A stretch of DNA of 64,000 nt from Fervidicoccus fontis Kam940 (GCF_000258425.1 NC_017461.1:558001-622000); one strand, 5' to 3'. Shown: positions 33,881-44,526, counted from the first letter of the stretch. Notes: generated by a model from the sequence alone, not told the origin. Numbers and translations: made by a program.

Positions 33881-34903
33881 GTGTTATTATTGAGAATATT
33901 ATTCGTGTCACCCAGCTATTATCCACATATAGGTGGTGTAGAGTACGTAGTCAAGAGCATAGCTGAAAGATTAGCTAGGATGGGTCATGACGTTATTATA
34001 CTAGCGGGAAAGCCTGATTCTGAGAAACCTTATGAGGAGGTTGTTAATGAAGTCAACGTTATTAGATGGCCTGTCTGGAGCCCAAGCGGAGCGTATCATA
34101 TACCTAAAATGCATAGCAAATTGGATAAACAGCTGAGAGATGTGCTCAATTATCTTGATGTCGTTCATGTTCACAGTGCACATAGCATTTTCTCCGTCTA
34201 TACAGGTTTAGCCGTGAAAAAGCTAAAACCTGATATCAGACTAGTCTTTACTCCCCACTATCATGGGGGCGGTCATTCTTTTACTAGGAACGCTTTATGG
34301 TTTTTGTGGAGAAGGCGTATGTCTAAGCTTGTGGAGATATCAAGTATGGTTCACGCAGTCAGTAAACCTGAAGCTTCTAGAATACTAAATCATTACCCTA
34401 AGGCGAATGAAAAGCTGGTCGTGATACCAAACGGTATTGAAGAAGATGTATTGGAATATAAATGGATTGGGAAAGATAGCGATTATATGATTTATGCAGG
34501 GAGGATAGAAAAGTACAAAAATCTGGAGAAAGCGATAGAAGTGGCTAGGCAGCTGGGATTAAAACTCCTACTCATCGGCAATGGTCCCTATAAGAAGAGG
34601 CTCGAGGCTAAAGCAGAAAGAACTTACCCAAATGCGGTAGCTTTTAAAAATTTCTTACCAAGAGCCCAATATTTGGATTTACTTTCGAAAGCTAGATATG
34701 TCATAAACCCCAGTGAAAGAGAAGCTTTCAGTATATTCATAGCAGAAGCTCTAGCAATGGGAGTACCAGCTATTATTTCGAGAAATATAGCAGAAAACCT
34801 AGATGTTAACGGTAGTGAAATGGTTGAAGGTTTAGTCGTTGTGGAAAAAGGTTTAGTAGAAACATGGAACAACGTTTTAAGAAAATATCTAAGTATTTAT
34901 TGA
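33881..34903 (+). CDS. GT4 glycosyltransferase
   Basis: A 340-residue GT-B enzyme. The N-terminal Rossmann part has the acceptor-side loop SYYPHIGGVEYVVKSIAERLARMGHDV, and the C-terminal part has the donor-binding E-x7-E motif in EREAFSIFIAEALAMGVPAI. The start is GTG 33881 or TTG 33890. It is the first gene of the mosaic glycan region, where base composition becomes more A+T-rich than in the preceding operon. Compared with standard GT4 enzymes (about 360-400) it is a little short at the C-terminus. Confidence 0.88.
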   Translation: MLLLRILFVSPSYYPHIGGVEYVVKSIAERLARMGHDVIILAGKPDSEKPYEEVVNEVNVIRWPVWSPSGAYHIPKMHSKLDKQLRDVLNYLDVVHVHSAHSIFSVYTGLAVKKLKPDIRLVFTPHYHGGGHSFTRNALWFLWRRRMSKLVEISSMVHAVSKPEASRILNHYPKANEKLVVIPNGIEEDVLEYKWIGKDSDYMIYAGRIEKYKNLEKAIEVARQLGLKLLLIGNGPYKKRLEAKAERTYPNAVAFKNFLPRAQYLDLLSKARYVINPSEREAFSIFIAEALAMGVPAIISRNIAENLDVNGSEMVEGLVVVEKGLVETWNNVLRKYLSIY

Positions 34904-34976
34904 TGGGTTTTTACGATGATACGTTCAGATAAAATTATTACGTTTATTACAACTTCGGGGAATTTCTTATTGTGTT

Positions 34977-35486
34977 ATGGACATTGGGGCGATATACTTC
35001 ACAATATTAGCTACCAGGGAAGAACTTAACTTAAGAGCAGTTATCGTTGGACCAGGTGACCAAAGGCTGTATAGGGAACTAGCCGATAAGCTCGGCATTA
35101 GCAATAAAGTCTTATTCACAGGATTCGTTGATGAAGATACTAAGATTGGGGCCATTGACGCATCAATAGCCCTAACCCTACCCAGTTTAAGTAACTATGT
35201 AGAAGCATATTCACTGGCAATAACGGAGGCATGGGCCAGGGAAAAACCAGTAATAGCCTCAGCTACAGGCGAAATACCATACAGGGTAAAGCACATGATT
35301 AATGGACTCGTGGTACCACCCAGAGACCCTAAAGCCCTAGCCGAAGCAATAAAAATACTTATTCAAGATAGGGGGCTAGGTGAAAAACTTGGTGAGATCG
35401 GAAAGAGCGGAGTGATTACTTGGAGCAATGTGGTGGATATGCTATTGAAAATATATGGTGAAGTATTTAATGCATCCAAGGGTTAA
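34977..35486 (+). pseudogene. GT4 glycosyltransferase, C-terminal half only
   Basis: 169 residues corresponding to the donor-binding half of a GT4 enzyme: AVIVGPGDQRLYRELADKLGISNKVLFTGFV, then the E-x7-E region EAYSLAITEAWAREKPVIAS and GLVVPPRDPKALAEAI. The acceptor-binding half is missing; nothing comparable is readable in the 73 bases upstream. Probably a truncated gene left by recombination, though the domain itself has no internal lesion. Confidence 0.75.
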
Positions 35487-36134
35487 AGACTCTGTGGATC
35501 TGTTAAACATGTATGGGGGAAGGATAGATAGCATCATTGAACTTGGATTTGGTGATGGGTCAATTTTATCTGAAGTTGCTAAGCATGTTAGAGTTAGGGC
35601 ATTGTATGGATGCGATATCAATTATGAGGCTCTTAATAAAGCCAGTGAAAAAGGGATAATTACCGTTAAGGCTGATCTCAATACTGATAAGCTTTCCTTT
35701 CCAGACAATTACTTTGACGCAGTCATAATGGAGGAGGTAATAGAGCACCTAGTTAATCCAGACAATGCATTAGAGGAAGCATACAGGATACTTAAGCCAG
35801 ACGGTATATTCATATTGACAACACCTAACCTGGCCTGGTGGGTTAATAGGTTCATCCTCCTATTAGGGTCCAGCCTTATTGGAGCGAAGTGAGCACCAAG
35901 TACAATGTTGGTAAACTGCTCAGGAGCACTAATGAGCCGTTAAGCGGCCACTTAAGGCTATATACTCTCAGGGCGTTAAAAGAATTATTAAGACTACATG
36001 GATTCAATGTAGTGGGTGTAAAGGGTACATCATACCCTCACAATAGCTTACTTCACGTAATTGATAAGGTGGCATCAGCTATATCTCCAGGCCTAGCCGA
36101 AATATTAGCTATTGCGGCAAAACCTATGAAGTGA
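35470..36134 (+). pseudogene. SAM-dependent methyltransferase (type 11), single frameshift
   Basis: The first part (to TGA 35890-35892) has SAM-binding ELGFGDGSILSEVA, then FPDNYFDAVIMEEVIEHLVNP and the typical EAYRILKPDGIFILTTPN. After a one-base slip near 35886 the other frame continues with VSTKYNVGKLLRSTNEPLSGHLRLYT and runs to 36134, which is the normal C-terminus of this family. Joined, it would be about 220 residues. It is either a recent pseudogene or a sequencing error. ATG 35470 is the likely start; ATG 35455 overlaps the preceding gene more. Confidence 0.8.
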
Positions 36135-36139
36135 CTGGT

Positions 36140-37207
36140 ATGAAGATTGCATTAATACGCCGTGAATACATAACGCACATTGACGGTGTCAACAGGTTTA
36201 TAGCCTGGCTTGGGGAGGCGTTCAGGAAGCTTGGCCATGATGTTGTAGTGATTAGCTGGGGCTTCTATAACGTTGATAGGGATGAATTAAGTAAGTGGAT
36301 TAAGGATATACATGCATTAGATGAGGAGATAGAGGTAATGACACTAATGGATAAGCCAACACATGGGGATCCTTGGAGTAGAATAACATTCGACTGGTTA
36401 ATTAAAGGAGCTAAGCTTCTCAAGAAAGAGGAGGTAGATATTGCTATAGTTAATGGTGTTATTCCTTTAAGCTCTAGACCAAAGATTGCGATTGCTCATG
36501 GACCTATTTCTATTTCAAAAATTCAACACATGGTAATCAAGGCACTTTATGCAACCTATGACATGGTAATCTGCGTTTCTAGCAAGAGTAGACAAGAGTA
36601 TGCTAGTATAGTTAACTGTGAAGCTATAATACCATTACCAATGAAGCTAAGTCTCTATAATCCATTAGATTATCGGCAGCGGAGCAATACTATAGTACAC
36701 ATAGGCACTAGATCCGTGAAGAATCCTGAAATTAGCATAAAAACTATTGATATACTTAGAAGGAAGGGATATGACGTTAACTTAGCCGTAATAGGACCAT
36801 ATTCAAAGCAGGTAGAGGAACTAGCCAAGGGTGATAACTCCATTGAATTGCACTTTAATGCTGAGGAGAGGGAGAAGATGAGGATTTTATGCGGTGCTAA
36901 GGCACTAATATTACCATCAAGCAATGAAACATTCTCATTCACAGCCATGGAAGCCATGGCCTGTGGTACGCCTGTAGTGGTTTCAGATGCAGTACCTGAG
37001 GAGGTCGTTATAGATGGATACAATGGGGTGAGGGTGAGGAGCCTTAACCCTAAGGACTACGCCGCGGTACTTGAAAGATTGCTGGTCGATAAAGAGCTGT
37101 GGATTAGATTATCAACAAATGGCATTGAATTCGTTAAGCAATTTGACTACATCAACATAGCTAAGAGGTATATTGAAATCTCTGAAAGGCTAATTAAGGA
37201 AGGTTAA
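36140..37207 (+). CDS. GT4 glycosyltransferase
   Basis: About 355 residues from ATG 36140, with a GTG three codons upstream also possible. The N-terminal MKIALIRREYITHIDGVNRFIAWLGEAFRKLGHD is the GT-B acceptor loop, VHIGTRSVKNPEISIKTI starts the donor half, and the E-x7-E motif is in NETFSFTAMEAMACGTPVVVSD. Likely adds a hexose to a surface or N-glycan. It follows the broken methyltransferase within five bases. Confidence 0.9.
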   Translation: MKIALIRREYITHIDGVNRFIAWLGEAFRKLGHDVVVISWGFYNVDRDELSKWIKDIHALDEEIEVMTLMDKPTHGDPWSRITFDWLIKGAKLLKKEEVDIAIVNGVIPLSSRPKIAIAHGPISISKIQHMVIKALYATYDMVICVSSKSRQEYASIVNCEAIIPLPMKLSLYNPLDYRQRSNTIVHIGTRSVKNPEISIKTIDILRRKGYDVNLAVIGPYSKQVEELAKGDNSIELHFNAEEREKMRILCGAKALILPSSNETFSFTAMEAMACGTPVVVSDAVPEEVVIDGYNGVRVRSLNPKDYAAVLERLLVDKELWIRLSTNGIEFVKQFDYINIAKRYIEISERLIKEG

Positions 37208-37217
37208 GAAATTGGTT

Positions 37218-37322
37218 ATGAAGGCTTCCGTAATTGTACCGTCAACAAGCCTAGAGAGGCTAAGTGTTCTCCTTCGCAGCCTTACCTATCAATCTATTAA
37301 GCCTCATTATTTGTTAGTATAA
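37218..37322 (+). pseudogene. GT2 glycosyltransferase N-terminal stub
   Basis: A 34-codon frame beginning KASVIVPSTSLERLSVLLRS and continuing with SLTYQSIKPH is the first beta-alpha unit of a GT2 enzyme, cut off by TAA at 37320-37322. No continuation is present because the next GT4 starts eight bases later. A recombination scar from a replaced gene. Confidence 0.6.
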
Positions 37323-37329
37323 AGGATTC

Positions 37330-38517
37330 ATGACTAACATCCTTATAATTTCTGAAAAATGGTGGCCGGAGGGAGGTGGAGCTGAATTAGCAACATATCT
37401 TATAACTGATATGCTTTCAAGGCACTTTAAGGTAACTGTAATTACAGGTAGCAAGCTACATAAATCGCTAAATGGCGTAAGAATGTTCAATACACCATTA
37501 CTCATATCACACAGCAAACACGAACTTTGGATCAAGACTACGTTACTAGCAAACGAATCATGGTTTAAAAAACTAATTAAGAATACGGATATTGTTTACA
37601 TACCAGGTTTCTCTTTCCCAGTAATATCATTGGCAAAAAGAATGGGTAAAAAAGTTATTGTACATTTACATGGTTATATACCTGTAAGTTATACGTCATT
37701 AATTCCGGCACCATATGAAGAGAATAAAAACAGTATTTGGAAATTCAATATTTGGCTAGAGCATAGAAGAGGTCTGGTTAACCTATTATTAGCGGGATTA
37801 TCATCGTATATAATGCCTAGAATAGCTCGAACCTGGTTAGAACAAGCAGATAAAGTATTATGTGTTTCCAACAGGCACGCAAAGATAATAAGTGAGTTAG
37901 CACCAAAGCTAAAGAATAAGATAGCAGTCATCTATAATCCGCCGCCAAAAGATTCACTGATGATTAACACTAATGAGATAAGTAAGGAACATAAGCCAAC
38001 AATTGCGTACAATATCTCAGATATAATTAAGGGATATCATATATTTCTCAAGGTACTTTTAAGATCGTCAGATAACACAAGATTCATAACCTTCGGCTCT
38101 ACCATTCCTGCAAATATAAAAAATAAGGAAAAAAACATCCTTCACTATCCGAGAAGACTTTCTCATGAGGAAGTTATTAAAATTTACATGAGGAGCTGGG
38201 CCGCATTATCTCTCTCGATCGTGGAAGAGACCTTTGGTTACGCTGTTCTTGACGCAGGATTAGCAACAGCAATACCCATAGCGTTTAAAGTTGGTGGCAT
38301 AAGTGAGATTATTGAAGGAACTCATGCTGAATCCTTTTCCGTGAAACCATATGATATCTCCAGCTTACTGGATAAGATCGAGTATATCTCGTCCATGTCT
38401 CCTCACCAAGTCATGGATATTGGTATCAAGATAAGGAGTGAACTTCTTAGAAAATTTGATGAGAAGAAAATAGAGAGTTCTTTAATCGAGATATTTAATA
38501 CGATCCTATCAGAATAG
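37330..38517 (+). CDS. GT4-like glycosyltransferase
   Basis: A 395-residue GT-B-type protein. N-terminal EKWWPEGGGAELATYLITDMLSRHFKVTVITG is a GT4 acceptor loop; the donor-side motif reads EETFGYAVLDAGLATAIPIAFKVGGISEI, with Asp in place of the second Glu of E-x7-E. Strongly A+T-rich codon use compared with upstream genes suggests foreign origin together with the next two genes. Intact reading frame. Confidence 0.8.
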   Translation: MTNILIISEKWWPEGGGAELATYLITDMLSRHFKVTVITGSKLHKSLNGVRMFNTPLLISHSKHELWIKTTLLANESWFKKLIKNTDIVYIPGFSFPVISLAKRMGKKVIVHLHGYIPVSYTSLIPAPYEENKNSIWKFNIWLEHRRGLVNLLLAGLSSYIMPRIARTWLEQADKVLCVSNRHAKIISELAPKLKNKIAVIYNPPPKDSLMINTNEISKEHKPTIAYNISDIIKGYHIFLKVLLRSSDNTRFITFGSTIPANIKNKEKNILHYPRRLSHEEVIKIYMRSWAALSLSIVEETFGYAVLDAGLATAIPIAFKVGGISEIIEGTHAESFSVKPYDISSLLDKIEYISSMSPHQVMDIGIKIRSELLRKFDEKKIESSLIEIFNTILSE

Positions 38518-38523
38518 TAGTTA

Positions 38524-39579
38524 ATGATCACTATGTGTGAAAAAGAGGCATCAACGTGTGTCAGTATTGTTTTAACAACTTATAATGATGAGGATACAAT
38601 ATCAGCAGTTCTTAACAGTATTTATACATTAGGATTAGATCTAAACCATATAGAGTTAATAATAGTTGACGGAGGTAGTACTGATAAGACTCTTAGTATA
38701 ATTAATGACTTTCTTTCTAACAATGCGATATACTTTAAACGTAATTTGTTAATAGTTCATGATAAAAATTACGGAATATCAAGGGCACGTAATGACGGAA
38801 TTAGAGAGGCACGGTGTCCGTATGTGCTAATACTAGACAGTGATATAGTGCTGCCAAGTAATGCGTTAGAGACAATGCTACAATACTTGATAAGTGAACG
38901 AAAAACTAAAAAAGTTGTAGGCGTTAAACCACTAATAGATACGGCTCCTTTTATATTTAAGGTTATCGCACAAGGTAAGATACATCGTAAGAATTTGGGT
39001 GCCTGTGAAGCTTTTTTAGCATCAACCGAGATATTAATGAAAAATATGTATGATGAAACTATGGGTCCACCTCACTCATCTGATGAAGATATTGAATTAG
39101 GAGCTCGACTATTAAAGCAAGGTCTCGAAATACACATGCTTGGCTTTATTACGGCACATCATATTAAATCCCCGCAAAGCTTATATGTGACGACAACTAG
39201 ATCTAAAAAGAAATACCTTATAAAAATATTAAAAATAATACGTAGTTATTATACTCCTTACGTGAAATATGGATTCAAAAGATACTTTAAGAGCCTTCCT
39301 ATCTTAATTAAATTTTCATATATTTTAGACATGATAACGTATATGACTATGATAATGATTATTGCTCTCTCAGTAATTACAATCAGCTGGCATACTCAAT
39401 TTTCATATTGTTCAGGACTATTAAGTATTATGTTCACTAGTTCGATCATTAGTTCATTAATTATTAAGATTATTTTCGAATTAAAAGGCTTATTCGATTA
39501 TAGAACTCTGCATTATATAGTTTTATACGCATTCCTGCAGTCAATTAATAGATTCTTAAGAATGTTATCCTTGATTTAG
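38524..39579 (+). CDS. GT2 glycosyltransferase with C-terminal membrane segments
   Basis: A 351-residue GT2. SIVLTTYNDEDTISAVLNSI opens the domain, IIVDGGSTDKT and LILDSDIVLPSNALETM carry the DxD-type metal site, and SSDEDIELGARLL the acidic acceptor motif. Two or three hydrophobic segments close the protein (about 265-335). The start may be ATG 38524 or ATG 38533. A+T-rich like its neighbours. Confidence 0.85.
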   Translation: MITMCEKEASTCVSIVLTTYNDEDTISAVLNSIYTLGLDLNHIELIIVDGGSTDKTLSIINDFLSNNAIYFKRNLLIVHDKNYGISRARNDGIREARCPYVLILDSDIVLPSNALETMLQYLISERKTKKVVGVKPLIDTAPFIFKVIAQGKIHRKNLGACEAFLASTEILMKNMYDETMGPPHSSDEDIELGARLLKQGLEIHMLGFITAHHIKSPQSLYVTTTRSKKKYLIKILKIIRSYYTPYVKYGFKRYFKSLPILIKFSYILDMITYMTMIMIIALSVITISWHTQFSYCSGLLSIMFTSSIISSLIIKIIFELKGLFDYRTLHYIVLYAFLQSINRFLRMLSLI

Positions 39580-39584
39580 CCTAA

Positions 39585-41357
39585 TTGATAAGTATGAATA
39601 ATAAGAAACTGTTAATGTATAATATTATTATTTTAATAGTAATACTTATCATATATGATTATACAACTATAAGTGGAACAGTGACTAATAATTATAATAT
39701 CGCATTGTTCGTACAAAGATTATTGTTGATAATTCAGTTTGTTTCATTAGCGATCCTTAATGTAAAAATCTTCTTCAAGGCAAATTTATCAAAATATGAT
39801 ATGTTATACTTAGTTTTATCTATTGCACTAGCGCTTAATGCTGAATATATTACGCATATTTTTTCATCCGGAGCATATTATTTACTTCAGAACGATTATC
39901 AAATTCTTCCTACAATGAGAACACCAGCAGCCATTCTCATGTTAGATAGTGGTCAATTAAAAATTATAGATCCACATTATTTGTTCCCATCAGAATTCAT
40001 AATAGTATGGTTATTGAGTAAATTCACAGGTCTAAATGTTGCTTCTTCATATATAATTAGTTTTGGTATGATGCAATTAACTCTATGGATATCGATATTT
40101 CTAGCTATATTTAATAGTTATAAATTATTTATAACCAATAGTAAATCTTATATATATAACTTTATGCTAATACTATCAATAACATTGCTTATATTTAATG
40201 GACCTGGATTTTTCTTTTCCGAATTTTCAATAGGAAAACCTCTTCTTCTTTTAATACTTCTAAGCATGATTAATATAAAGAATAAAAGATACATTATTAA
40301 TGAAACTAATTTATTAATTATCCTTCTATTAACGTTAGGAATTATATTAAATTCATTAAGAGATACCATAGCATTAATTATGATATTCACTATATCAATA
40401 ATCTACCTTTTACTATCTAATCAATCCGTGAGTGGCAATAGATCAGGGAAATTAAGAATACTTATCCACACCTTTATAATAGTAATATCTCTATCAATGA
40501 TTAGGATTTTATATTTTGGCTCACTCTATCTAGTAGGATATCATGACTATGTTAAATACTTGCTTGATGCATTATTAAAAGCATTAGAGATTGGATTTAA
40601 GTTTCAAAGACCTCCACTTCATACAATAGCCTATTCAGATATTAACATTATTGATAAGATTCTTAATTTATCTGGCTCAATAGATTTATTCCTATTGTTT
40701 ACTATGCTTGGTATAATATCTATTTATCTAATGTATAACTTATTAAAAGATACTCATGGTGATATAGATCATTCTATATTCGCAGGTATATATACATCTT
40801 ATATATTAACAGGCGCAGTTGCAGCAATGGCTTACATTGTAAATATTTCGGCATATTTTAATATTGATTTCGAGGTATTCTTTTCTCTTATTCCATACTC
40901 AGCATTAATGCCTCTTGGTTTTGTTTTGCTTTTAAAAGATAGACATATCAATATTGATAAACATAGAGAAATTAAAATCATTATAGTATTTTTGATAATC
41001 TTTATGACTATGTTCTCATCATTTGGATTAGCGAATCGTACATTTGTTAGATCAATCATTGATATCAGAAATGATCCCAATAATCCAGATAATGCTATTA
41101 TACAGTTAAATCAGTTATATTATCTTCTTACAAATAATTACGATTATAAAATATTGTATGTAGAGTATAATGCGGGTTATATTCAATTATATCTGACTCT
41201 TCCATTAATGTATGACGGATTTAATACAATTAATAAGTATTCATGTAAGTTACCTTATAATAATATTATTTATAGTAATGGTATCTTTAATATAGATTTA
41301 TATGAACAGAAATATGCTTTATTATGCCAGAAATATGCGGTGGTGCTACCGTATTAG
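39585..41357 (+). CDS. Polytopic membrane protein of the glycan locus (unassigned)
   Basis: A 590-residue protein with about eleven or more hydrophobic segments and a C-terminal soluble tail of about 110 residues. I do not recognise a family with certainty. The position between glycosyltransferases and the topology (many segments, an extracytoplasmic loop before residue 130 with a DSGQLKIIDPHYLFPSEF phrase) suggest an oligosaccharide polymerase or GT-C-like enzyme. It is the most A+T-rich gene in the window and codon use is dominated by ATA, TTA and AAT. Confidence 0.6.
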   Translation: MISMNNKKLLMYNIIILIVILIIYDYTTISGTVTNNYNIALFVQRLLLIIQFVSLAILNVKIFFKANLSKYDMLYLVLSIALALNAEYITHIFSSGAYYLLQNDYQILPTMRTPAAILMLDSGQLKIIDPHYLFPSEFIIVWLLSKFTGLNVASSYIISFGMMQLTLWISIFLAIFNSYKLFITNSKSYIYNFMLILSITLLIFNGPGFFFSEFSIGKPLLLLILLSMINIKNKRYIINETNLLIILLLTLGIILNSLRDTIALIMIFTISIIYLLLSNQSVSGNRSGKLRILIHTFIIVISLSMIRILYFGSLYLVGYHDYVKYLLDALLKALEIGFKFQRPPLHTIAYSDINIIDKILNLSGSIDLFLLFTMLGIISIYLMYNLLKDTHGDIDHSIFAGIYTSYILTGAVAAMAYIVNISAYFNIDFEVFFSLIPYSALMPLGFVLLLKDRHINIDKHREIKIIIVFLIIFMTMFSSFGLANRTFVRSIIDIRNDPNNPDNAIIQLNQLYYLLTNNYDYKILYVEYNAGYIQLYLTLPLMYDGFNTINKYSCKLPYNNIIYSNGIFNIDLYEQKYALLCQKYAVVLPY

Positions 41358-41398
41358 TAACGTTATAATATGGGTTAAACTTTAAAAGGGTATTAAGA

Positions 41399-42544
41399 AT
41401 GAAGATAGCTGTCATACATGATTCATTGAATAATGGTGGAGGTGCTGAGAGACTCGCTGTTTATATGGCTAAGACTCTTAGTGAGTCTGGTTATGATGTT
41501 TATCTTGTGACAATGGAGAAGACGAACTGGCTTAGGTTAAGGGGAATTATGGGGGATGATGTGGAAAGTTACTTTAAAGGTGAAGTAATTATACCTTACT
41601 TGAAACTCCCTCTTTCACTATATGATAGGTTTAATGCATGGCTTATTAGGGATATAGTAGCCTTCTCCTTAAAGGTAAGGAGTCGTTATGATTTAACCAT
41701 AGTAACTAAACAATATGGTATACCAATACTCGCGGATATAGCCTATATTCATTTCCCTGACTTTTACCCAGGGGTGGAGTCGCTGTATTATCCTGAGAGA
41801 TACGTTAAAAATACGTTCCTGAGAATATACTCCATGCCATATAGGCTAATTTTAAAGGCATTGCTTGAGCTATATAAAGTGATAGATTATAGGCCCTTAA
41901 TACTCACTAATTCATCATTTAGTAAAGCCGTGATTGAAAGATGGTTAAGGACGCCAGCCATAGTACTTTACCCGCCTGTAAATGTGGAAAAATACCTTAA
42001 ATATTCCAGCAATAAGCAAAGGGATAATTTAGTGGTTAGTATAGGCAGGATTGAGAGAGCTAAAGGGCTTCATGTAATACCCTACGTAGCTAAGGAGACC
42101 TCAGGAATCAAATATGCAATAGTCGGTCTAGTAAGTGACCATAAGTACTTAGCCGAGATTAATGAATTAATTAAAAAACTCAACGTGGAAGATAAAGTTA
42201 AAATACTTAATAATTTGAACGAGGATAAGAAGCTTAAAATATTATCAAGAGCTAAAGTGTATTTTCATCCAATGAAGTATGAACATTTCGGTATATCTAT
42301 AATTGAAGCCATGGCTGCTGGATTAGTTCCAGTGGTAAATAGGATGAGTGGGTCATGGAGTGATATTATAAAATTTGGCAAGTATGGATTAGGTTGTGAC
42401 GGCCAGGATGATTGCGCTAATATGATTACCTACGCAGTAAATAAGTATGACCAATTATCTAAAATAGCTACTATGCGTGTACGATACTTCAATTATGAAC
42501 GGTTCAAAGACAATTTAACAAGAATACTTAAAAAATTTTCTTAA
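41399..42544 (+). CDS. GT4 glycosyltransferase
   Basis: A 381-residue GT4 enzyme. MKIAVIHDSLNNGGGAERLAVYMAKTLSESGYDVYLVT is the acceptor loop, VSIGRIERAKGLHVIPYVAKE starts the donor half and EHFGISIIEAMAAGLVPVVNRMSGSW bears the E-x7-E motif. It resembles archaeal and eukaryotic ALG2/ALG11-like mannosyltransferases in its NGGGAER and long DFYPGVESLYYPERY insert, though assignment to that class is tentative. Confidence 0.9.
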   Translation: MKIAVIHDSLNNGGGAERLAVYMAKTLSESGYDVYLVTMEKTNWLRLRGIMGDDVESYFKGEVIIPYLKLPLSLYDRFNAWLIRDIVAFSLKVRSRYDLTIVTKQYGIPILADIAYIHFPDFYPGVESLYYPERYVKNTFLRIYSMPYRLILKALLELYKVIDYRPLILTNSSFSKAVIERWLRTPAIVLYPPVNVEKYLKYSSNKQRDNLVVSIGRIERAKGLHVIPYVAKETSGIKYAIVGLVSDHKYLAEINELIKKLNVEDKVKILNNLNEDKKLKILSRAKVYFHPMKYEHFGISIIEAMAAGLVPVVNRMSGSWSDIIKFGKYGLGCDGQDDCANMITYAVNKYDQLSKIATMRVRYFNYERFKDNLTRILKKFS

Positions 42545-43100
42545 AATACAAAGGATTTAATTATATTAAGGCTTTGTTTTAGATAATGAAGAGCTAGCAA
42601 TTGTTCATTTCTAATTCCTCTTATTCTGTAGCCTGGCAAGTAAAAGTCATTCATGTTCTGTCTAGATTTAAAACCCATATTTACTCCTCTAATTCCCAAA
42701 TCTAATTAATAATCAATAGTAGGTATTAACGTTTTGCTAAATAATCCTTGCCCTTGCATGCTAATAAACCCATGCCATTGATGATATAATTTCGGTGATT
42801 TGAAATAGTTAATCAACAATTTAATTGATTTTAAGTGTTCATAACAACATTGGGTAGCAAGTACGGAAAGCCCATGAATTATTGCTGTTTCATCGTGATA
42901 TCTATGGAATGGTACATGATTCCTCAAATCTCTTTCCAATCATTCTTTAGCAATCATAGGTATGAATATATATGGCAGTTCAATGGAACATTACTATACT
43001 CTTAAAGCCTAATTTACCGGCGAATGCATTAGCAAGCATTAACCATCTAATTCTCTCCCACAGGATTAATATTGTATCGATATTGTAGTCACGAGACACC
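42545..43100 (-). pseudogene. Decayed minus-strand gene, unrecognised
   Basis: Read on the minus strand, this gap keeps long stretches of one frame with few stops: DTILILWERIRWLMLANAFAG near 43080-43000, a shift, then about 80 residues including PFHRYHDETAIIHGLS and SPKLYHQWHGFISMQGQG ending at a TAA near 42716, and then in the same frame about 50 more residues to a stop near 42543. Such continuity over a stop is typical of a dead gene. I do not recognise the family; the first block looks glycosyltransferase-like. The spacer otherwise holds nothing clear. Confidence 0.35.
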
Positions 43101-43106
43101 CTAGTT

Positions 43107-44526
43107 ATGTTATTTTTTTCTCCTGAGTACAAGTACTGGTACGGAACTCAAGATGTTGAAAGAAAGTATCCATTCCCCGCTATCATGCTTGCTATAGTAA
43201 AAATCGTGACAGATATACCTCTGGGCACACTTCCTTTGCTACCCCTTCCAGGTATTGTCATAGTTATCATATTTTACCTGATACTTAAATTAGCAGTGCG
43301 GGAATTCAAAAACATACTTAATAAATTCGTTCTAATATCATTTCTAACGATGTATTTAGCGGTGTTCACATTGTTAGGTCTACACGCCTTTTACGTTGGA
43401 CGAGCTACACTAGGCGTCGCTCTTGTCATGCTTTATGTATTCGTACTTATCAAGTTACATGTATTCAAGGGCATCGAAGTACCGTCAGTGGTTGCTTTAA
43501 TTTTTTTGATGCTAGCTTCGACCTTTACTTATTACACTACGTCTCTGGCGGTGTTTGTACTTCCAACCACATTACTGATGTCTGGCCTAATCAGCAAGAA
43601 TAGTAAAGGATATAACAGCAATATTAATATGAACGTGCTGAAAACATTAGCCATAATAGGCCTTATCCTGATATACTTCCAACCAATTGTGTCTTCACTT
43701 GTTAAATCTGCATCTCCCTCTACATTTTTCTATAATTTGTACAAGTTCGTGTTGGCTCAATTAAAGTTTGAAAAGGAGAGTGAAGCGTATTTGCTAAATG
43801 TTGGTTATGTAGAGATCGATCTCTTTACTCGCATTACAGGTGTTTGGTTTAGTTATTTCATAAGAATTGCTATCGTAGTTATTGTTACATATACCTTTAT
43901 GTACCTTTATGCGATATCTACCATCGCGGACTACGAAAACGATAGAATGGGTGATCGCCGCCATAGCAATAGGTGGCTTGGTAGCCGAACTGCCATATAC
44001 CTTACATGTGCCTACAGTATCGTTAAGGTTTGTAACAATATTTGGAGTGCCACTACTCCTGTTAATTGTCGTAAAAGGCTTTCAAAATAAAGGCAAATCT
44101 AGACATATTGTAGTAAGGCTTTTTTCAATTATTATAATGGTAGTAGTGCTACTCAACTTTTTCGCAAATATTTACAGCTCTACAAAGTACTCACACCCCA
44201 GAATTTTTGGTATTGAAAACATAAGACCCTTAACCAAGTTTATCTGTTCAAACTCCGGCAGCCATATTCAAATTGCAGCAAGTGATGCTTACTATGCTGC
44301 ATTTTTGACATATTTTTGTGTTACTTCAAATAGCATGTTTATTACTGTTCCTCTGGGCAAGAATGCAATAAGCTTGAAGCTGGCACTGCATAATGTAAGC
44401 ATGCTTACCGATTTTATAATTCACAATTTAAAAGAGGGAGGAATCACATATCTAGTATATGTCGACGATGGATACCCCCCTATTTGGGGATGCTTGGGGG
44501 TATGCGGTATCTTTATCTCCGTTTGA
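43107..44526 (+). pseudogene. Polytopic membrane protein disrupted by a frameshift
   Basis: The first frame encodes several transmembrane segments (VIVIIFYLILKLAV, VVALIFLMLASTFTYYTTSLAVFVLP and others) and then becomes non-membrane after about 43930. In the alternative frame, hydrophobic coding resumes (WVIAAIAIGGLVAELPYTL, FGVPLLLLIVVKGF) and runs to a TGA near 44526 with a soluble tail. Joined at about 43900-43945 the product would be some 470 residues. It also begins mid-topology (SPEYKYWYGTQDVERKYPFPAIML), hinting at a lost N-terminus. A relative of GT-C-like or polymerase membrane proteins. Confidence 0.65.
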
